This document shows, piece by piece, positions 59,983-64,000 of a stretch of DNA of 64,000 nt. This DNA comes from Kitasatospora sp. NBC_01250 (lineage in GTDB: Bacteria > Actinomycetota > Actinomycetes > Streptomycetales > Streptomycetaceae). Every line of letters starts with the position of its first letter. Position 1 is the stretch's first letter. The position numbers were made by a program, and so were the translations under genes. The notes below the pieces were generated by a model. That model saw only the letters and a program-made list of their open reading frames with translations, did no database searches and was not told the DNA's origin. The stretch lies in NCBI RefSeq assembly GCF_036226465.1, contig NZ_CP108476.1:4774001-4838000 (forward strand), written 5' to 3'.

Positions 59983-60091
59983 GGGGCTCCTCCTCTGGTC
60001 GGCCAGAACGGCCGGCAGGGTCACGCGTTCCGGGGGGTCGTGAACGCTGTGACAGAACATCCCAGAAGTTCACTGAGAGTTGGCCCATCAT

Positions 60092-60120
60092 CAGGTAATG
60101 AAATGCTAAATAACAGTCAA
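60092..60120 (-). promoter_or_regulatory. Putative sedolisin promoter
   Basis: On the minus strand TTGACT (60115-60120) and TACCTG (60092-60097) with a 17-base spacer lie in an AT-rich patch, giving a leader of about 100 bases. An imperfect operator-like repeat (CACTGT at 60134 and ACAGTG at 60163) lies just beyond, on the side of the divergent EamA gene. Confidence 0.6.
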
Positions 60121-60241
60121 GTGTGTATCGGACCACTGTGAACTGAATGGCGGGGAATCTATACAGTGAATACGGTGGTCCGGACTTTTGCTCCGCGAGT
60201 GGTCTGGTCCACCGACCCCGCCGCGCGATTAGCGTGCGGCC

Positions 60242-61144
60242 ATGGCGAAGGCAATCCCCGCACTGCGGGGCTCGGTGTGCGCGGCCGGCGCGATGGTGGC
60301 GGCGGGCAGTTCGGCTGCGGTCAGCCCACTGGTGGTCAACTATCCATGGTTTGCTGGGCAGTTCTGGCGATATCTGGTGGCGGCGCTGGCGCTGCTGCCG
60401 CTCTGCCGGCGCGGCGCCTGGCCGCGGCTGGGCGGCCGGGGGTGGGGGCGGGTGCTGCTGCTCGTCGCGACCGGCAACGTCGGCTTCAACCTCTGCCTGC
60501 TCCAGGCGGTGCGCCGGGCCGACCCGACGGCGGTGGGTGCGGCGGTCGGCGCCGCCCCGGTGCTGCTCGCCCTGCTCGGGCCGCTGCTGGGCCCGCTGCT
60601 CGGAGCCGCCGGGGGACGGCGCCGGCCGAGCCCGCGGATCCTGACGGCGGCGCTGCTGGCCTTCGCCGGGCTGCTGGTGGCCCGCTCGGCCGCGGTGGCC
60701 ACCGGCGCCGGGCTCTGCTGGGCGCTGGGTGCGTTGGTCTGCGAGACCTGCTTCTCGCTGCTGGCCGTGGAGTTGGTCGACCGGCTCGGCGCGGCCCGGC
60801 TCTCCGCCGTGGTCTGCCTCGGAGCCGCGCTGGCCTTCGGCACCGGCGCGCTGCTGACAGAGCGTCAACAGGTGTTGCGGCTGCCCACCGGGACCGAGCT
60901 GGCGGCGTTCGGCTACCTGGCGCTGGTGGTCACCTCACTGGCGTTCTTCCTCTGGTACCGGGCGGTCGGCGGGCTCGGCGTGGCCAGGGCCGGACTCTTC
61001 GTCGGGTTGCTGCCGCTCGGTGCGCTGCTGACCGGGCCGCTGCTGGGCACCGGTCGGCTCACCGCCGCCGGGGCGCTCGGCGCGCTGCTGGTGGCCGGCG
61101 CGGTGCTCTGGGGAGTCACCGCGCCGGGGCCGGACACCCCTTAG
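60242..61144 (+). CDS. EamA/DMT family transporter
   Basis: The 300-residue protein has ten hydrophobic segments arranged as two EamA repeats of five, typical of drug/metabolite exporters (NYPWFAGQFWRYLVAALALL, ADPTAVGAAVGAAPVLLALL, GVARAGLFVGLLPLGALLTG). The substrate is unknown. ATG at 60242 has no strong ribosome site. The stop overlaps the stop of the convergent monooxygenase gene by four bases. Confidence 0.87.
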   Translation: MAKAIPALRGSVCAAGAMVAAGSSAAVSPLVVNYPWFAGQFWRYLVAALALLPLCRRGAWPRLGGRGWGRVLLLVATGNVGFNLCLLQAVRRADPTAVGAAVGAAPVLLALLGPLLGPLLGAAGGRRRPSPRILTAALLAFAGLLVARSAAVATGAGLCWALGALVCETCFSLLAVELVDRLGAARLSAVVCLGAALAFGTGALLTERQQVLRLPTGTELAAFGYLALVVTSLAFFLWYRAVGGLGVARAGLFVGLLPLGALLTGPLLGTGRLTAAGALGALLVAGAVLWGVTAPGPDTP

Positions 61145-62664
61145 GACGGGTCCTGGTCCGGGGTGCCCAGCCAGTGGGTGAGCGCGGCGCGCAGCTCGGC
61201 GCGGCTGGGATCGGCCGCCGCCCAGGCGGCGTAGCCGTCCGGGCGCACCAGCAGCACGGTGGAGCGCAGCTTGCCGTGCGGGTCGGCCGGCGCGGCGTGC
61301 ACCAGCCGCTCGCCCCAGGCCTCGCCGACGGCCGGCTCCAGACCGCTGAACGGCGCGCCCGGCGCCCGCTCGTCGGTGCTGACCAGCACGAAGCTGCCGC
61401 CGCGCAGGGCTTCGTAGAGCCGCCCGGGCCCACCCGGGGCGTCCTGGGCCAGGCGCAGGTCCGGCACCCGGCGCCCGGCCAGCGGGTGCGCGCCGGGCTC
61501 GGCCGGGTAGCTGATCCCGATCCCGCTGACCGACCTGGCCATCCGGGCCATCAGCGGCGGGACCGAGTCGGCCAGCACGGTGGCCGCCGAGCGCAGCGCC
61601 CGGGTGGCGGTGCTCGGTGCCAGGGCGAGCCGGATCAGCGCGCCCGAGCTGCGCAGCACCGCCCTGCCGACCGGGTGGCGCTCCTCCTGGTAGGTGTCCA
61701 GCAGGCTCTCGGGCGCCCGGCCGCGCACCACCGCGGCGAGCTTCCAGCCGAGGTTGGCGGCGTCCTGCAGACCGGTGTTCATGCCCTGGCCGCCGGCCGG
61801 GGAGTGGCAGTGCGCCGCGTCCCCGGCGAGCAGCACCCGGCCGTCGCGGTAGCGCGGCACCTGCCGCTCGTCGCTGTGGAAGCGGGACAGCCACCGGGCC
61901 TCGTGCAGGCCGTGGTCGACGCCCAGCGCGCGCCGCGTGGCGTCGGCCACCTCCGCCAGCGAGACCGGTGCGTCGTCGGGCAGTTGGCGGCTGCGGTCCC
62001 AGGCGATCGCCCGGTACCAGCCGTCCCCGAAGGAGGCCAGGAAGGCGAAGCCCTCGCTGCTCGCGCCGGCGGTGATCGGCAGCTCGGGGGCCCGCTCCAC
62101 GCGGACGTCGGCCAGCATCACGGAGCTGACCACCGACTCGCCGGGGAACGGGATGCCGACCAGCTCGCGCACGGCGCTGTGCACACCGTCCGCGCCCACC
62201 ACGTAGCCGGCCCGGTGGGTGACCTGGCCGCCCGGGGTGGCCACCTGCAGGGTCACGCCCTCGGCGTCCTGGCGCAGGCCGGTGACCCGGTGCTCGCGCA
62301 GCAGCACCGCACCGGCCTTCACGGCCCGCTCCTGCAACAGCCGTTCGGTGTTGTACTGCGGGGTGACCAGCAGGAACGGGAACCGGGTGGGCAGCGTGGA
62401 CAGGTCGAAGCGCAGCCGGCCGAACAGGCGCAGCTCGGCGAGCCTGGTGCCGGTGGCGATCAGCTCCTCGGCCAGCCCCCGGGCGTCCAACTGCTCCAGC
62501 GTGCGGGCGTGCACGGAGAAGGCGCGGGTCGTGTTGGCCTCCTTGCCGCGCCGCTCCAGCACCGTCACCCGCAGCCCGGCCGCGGCCAGGTCGCCGGCCA
62601 GCAGCAGGCCGGTCGGACCGGCCCCGACCACAACCACCTCGGACTCGGTCAGCTGATCCGTCAT
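61141..62664 (-). CDS. FAD-dependent aromatic monooxygenase
   Basis: The 507-residue protein is a class A flavoprotein hydroxylase. The dinucleotide loop GAGPTG is at residues 14-19, followed by the NADPH/FAD motif GADGVHSAVRELVGI and the FAD ribityl motif GRVLLAGDAAHCHSPAGGQG with MNTGLQDAANLGWKLA, plus a C-terminal thioredoxin-like domain. Members hydroxylate phenols, polyketides or antibiotics such as rifampicin; the substrate is not evident. ATG at 62664 has GGGGAG upstream. Confidence 0.92.
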   Translation of the reverse strand: MTDQLTESEVVVVGAGPTGLLLAGDLAAAGLRVTVLERRGKEANTTRAFSVHARTLEQLDARGLAEELIATGTRLAELRLFGRLRFDLSTLPTRFPFLLVTPQYNTERLLQERAVKAGAVLLREHRVTGLRQDAEGVTLQVATPGGQVTHRAGYVVGADGVHSAVRELVGIPFPGESVVSSVMLADVRVERAPELPITAGASSEGFAFLASFGDGWYRAIAWDRSRQLPDDAPVSLAEVADATRRALGVDHGLHEARWLSRFHSDERQVPRYRDGRVLLAGDAAHCHSPAGGQGMNTGLQDAANLGWKLAAVVRGRAPESLLDTYQEERHPVGRAVLRSSGALIRLALAPSTATRALRSAATVLADSVPPLMARMARSVSGIGISYPAEPGAHPLAGRRVPDLRLAQDAPGGPGRLYEALRGGSFVLVSTDERAPGAPFSGLEPAVGEAWGERLVHAAPADPHGKLRSTVLLVRPDGYAAWAAADPSRAELRAALTHWLGTPDQDPS

Positions 62665-62879
62665 GGGCGTAACTCCCCGGGTTCGTCGGCTCATCAGTGG
62701 GACGGGGTGACCATCGGTCTCGTACCCACCTTCCCATCATCGCGGGCCCGTTCGGCGCTGTGAATCTCCCGGACGGGGCGGCGGGCGCGAAATTCGGGCG
62801 CTTCGCAGCGCCCCGCGCCCGTAGCATGCGGGCACTCGGGCGGCGGTGGTGCCGCCCGGACCGGAGAGAGGAAGCCCTG

Positions 62880-64000
62880 GTGGCTGAGGTACGCGCGGCG
62901 ATGACTTTGGTGGAGGACGCGGTGGCCGGTGCCATGACGCGTGTCCTGACCCCAGAGCTCGCCCGACGCGACCCCGTGGTGCGGCCCTCGGAGCACGCCG
63001 ACTTCCAGTCCAACGTGGCGCTCTCGCTGGCCGGTCCGGCCGGGACGCCGCCGCGCGAGCTGGCGCTCGCGCTGCACGCCGAGCTGGCCGGCGGCCCGGT
63101 CGCCGCGACCCTGGCCGGGCCCGGTTTCCTCAACCTGACGCTGACCGACGAGCGGCTCTGGGGCCAGCTCGCCGACCGGCTCGCCGATCCGAGGCTCGGG
63201 GTGGGGCTGCCGCTGGCCGGCACCCGCACCGTGGTCGACTACTCCGGGCCGAACATCGCCAAGGGGATGCACGTCGGCCACCTGCGCAGCACCGTCATCG
63301 GTGACGTGCTGGCCCGGGTGCTGGCCTTCCTGGGCGGTGAGGTGATCCGGCAGAACCACCTGGGCGACTGGGGCACCAACTTCGGCATGCTGATCCAGTA
63401 CCTGGTGGAGCATCCCGAGTACGACTGGCAGGGGGACACGGCGGCCGACCAGGTCTCGGTGCTGGACGTCCTCTACCAGGCCGCCCGGCGGCTCTTCGAG
63501 GCCGATCCCGCCTTCGCCGAGCGGGCCCGGCAGCGGGTGGTGGCGCTGCAGGGCGGCGACGAGGCGACGCTGGCCCTGTGGCGGGAGCTGACGGCCGTCT
63601 CCGGCAAGGCGTTCCAGGCGCTCTACGAGCGGCTCGGGGTGCTGCTCACCGAGCAGGACACCGCCGCCGAGTCCAGCTACAACCCGTACCTGGACGAGGT
63701 GGTGGCGGAGCTGGTCGAGGCCGGTATCGCGGTCGACAGCGACGGCGCGCTCTGCGTCTTCGCCGAGGACCTGACCGGGCCGGACGGCGAGCCGGTGCCG
63801 CTGATCGTGCGCAAGAAGGACGGCGGCTACGGCTACCCGGCCACCGACCTGGCCACCCTGCGGCACCGGGTGGAGCGGCTCGGCGTGGACCGGATCCTCT
63901 ACGTCACCGACGCCCGGCAGGCGCTGCACTTCCGGCAGGTCTTCGCCACCGCCCGGCGGGCGGGCTGGCTGCCCGCCGGGGTGGCGGCGGTGCACGTGCC
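62880..64000 (+). CDS. argS: Arginyl-tRNA synthetase (3' end outside window)
   Basis: The enzyme charges tRNA-Arg with arginine. The 373 residues in view include the N-terminal additional domain and the class I catalytic domain with the HIGH motif as HVGH near residue 131 in NIAKGMHVGHLRSTVIGDVL. NHLGDWGTNFGMLIQYL, KKDGGYGYPATDLATL and TDARQALHFRQVF follow, all typical of ArgRS. GTG at 62880 has AGAGGAAG upstream. The reading frame is open to the window edge. Confidence 0.93.
   Translation, partial: MAEVRAAMTLVEDAVAGAMTRVLTPELARRDPVVRPSEHADFQSNVALSLAGPAGTPPRELALALHAELAGGPVAATLAGPGFLNLTLTDERLWGQLADRLADPRLGVGLPLAGTRTVVDYSGPNIAKGMHVGHLRSTVIGDVLARVLAFLGGEVIRQNHLGDWGTNFGMLIQYLVEHPEYDWQGDTAADQVSVLDVLYQAARRLFEADPAFAERARQRVVALQGGDEATLALWRELTAVSGKAFQALYERLGVLLTEQDTAAESSYNPYLDEVVAELVEAGIAVDSDGALCVFAEDLTGPDGEPVPLIVRKKDGGYGYPATDLATLRHRVERLGVDRILYVTDARQALHFRQVFATARRAGWLPAGVAAVHV

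Noticed and set aside
60066..60175. Possible operator repeats (GTTCACTG, CACTGT, ACAGTG) between the sedolisin and EamA genes
   Set aside because: Repeats are short and imperfect; only the promoter-like pair was kept.

Overview
The window is very GC-rich and has the gene order found around the chromosomal replication origin of Streptomycetaceae: rpmH/rnpA/yidD/yidC/khpB/rsmG/parA/parB on one side of dnaA, and dnaN/gnd/recF/dciA/gyrB/gyrA on the other. GTG starts are frequent, and parS sites of the streptomycete type (GTTTCACGTGAAAC) and a large array of DnaA boxes are present. The family call is firm. The genus is not: Streptomyces, Kitasatospora and Streptacidiphilus all fit, and a secreted sedolisin acid protease gives a weak hint of an acid-tolerant member.

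Left arm (1-6650, minus strand): a GNAT acetyltransferase cut by the window edge, then the segregation genes parB and parA with four perfect parS sites. One parS lies inside a 42-bp perfect palindrome. Next come rsmG and the khpB-yidC-yidD-rnpA-rpmH ribosome and membrane-insertion cluster. Centre (6651-11460): dnaA with an autoregulatory DnaA box, two strong hairpins, oriC with about 17 DnaA boxes and a DnaA-trio-like unwinding element, then dnaN.

Right arm, first part (11460-29560): gnd, recF, dciA, gyrB, gyrA, a DUF3566 membrane protein, a cyclopropane-fatty-acid-synthase-type methyltransferase, tRNA-Ile(GAT), a PP2C-like protein, the DLW-39 small protein, tRNA-Ala(TGC), a DUF5324 protein and a rhomboid protease. 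A secondary DnaA-box cluster lies between the rhomboid gene and crgA. Then follow crgA, a DUF881 protein, a small membrane protein, an anthranilate/ADC-synthase glutaminase and two class E sortases.

Cell-wall signalling block (29634-37034, minus): fhaA, fhaB, the phosphatase pstP, the transpeptidase pbpA and the PASTA kinase pknB. The SEDS glycosyltransferase gene (rodA/ftsW) expected between pstP and pbpA is absent, leaving about 210 bp with a hairpin.

Accessory part (37464-64000): tRNA-Leu(CAG), a small conserved protein, a K+ channel, a MOSC protein, a roadblock-like protein, an alpha/beta hydrolase, and a scar of two gene remnants (MFS transporter and tyrosine recombinase). Next are a short chaplin, a two-component system, a lysyl-PG-synthase-like protein with a rhomboid-like partner, a multidomain SpoIIE phosphatase, a J-like/rhodanese fusion, a DUF5819-HTTM pair, a FUSC transporter, TrmH- and TrmO-type RNA methyltransferases, an XRE regulator, a sedolisin, an EamA transporter, an FAD monooxygenase and the 5' part of argS.

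Most of the window is conserved housekeeping sequence. The least expected features are the DnaA-trio element, the missing SEDS gene, the off-origin DnaA cluster, the J-like/rhodanese fusion and the integrase/MFS scar.
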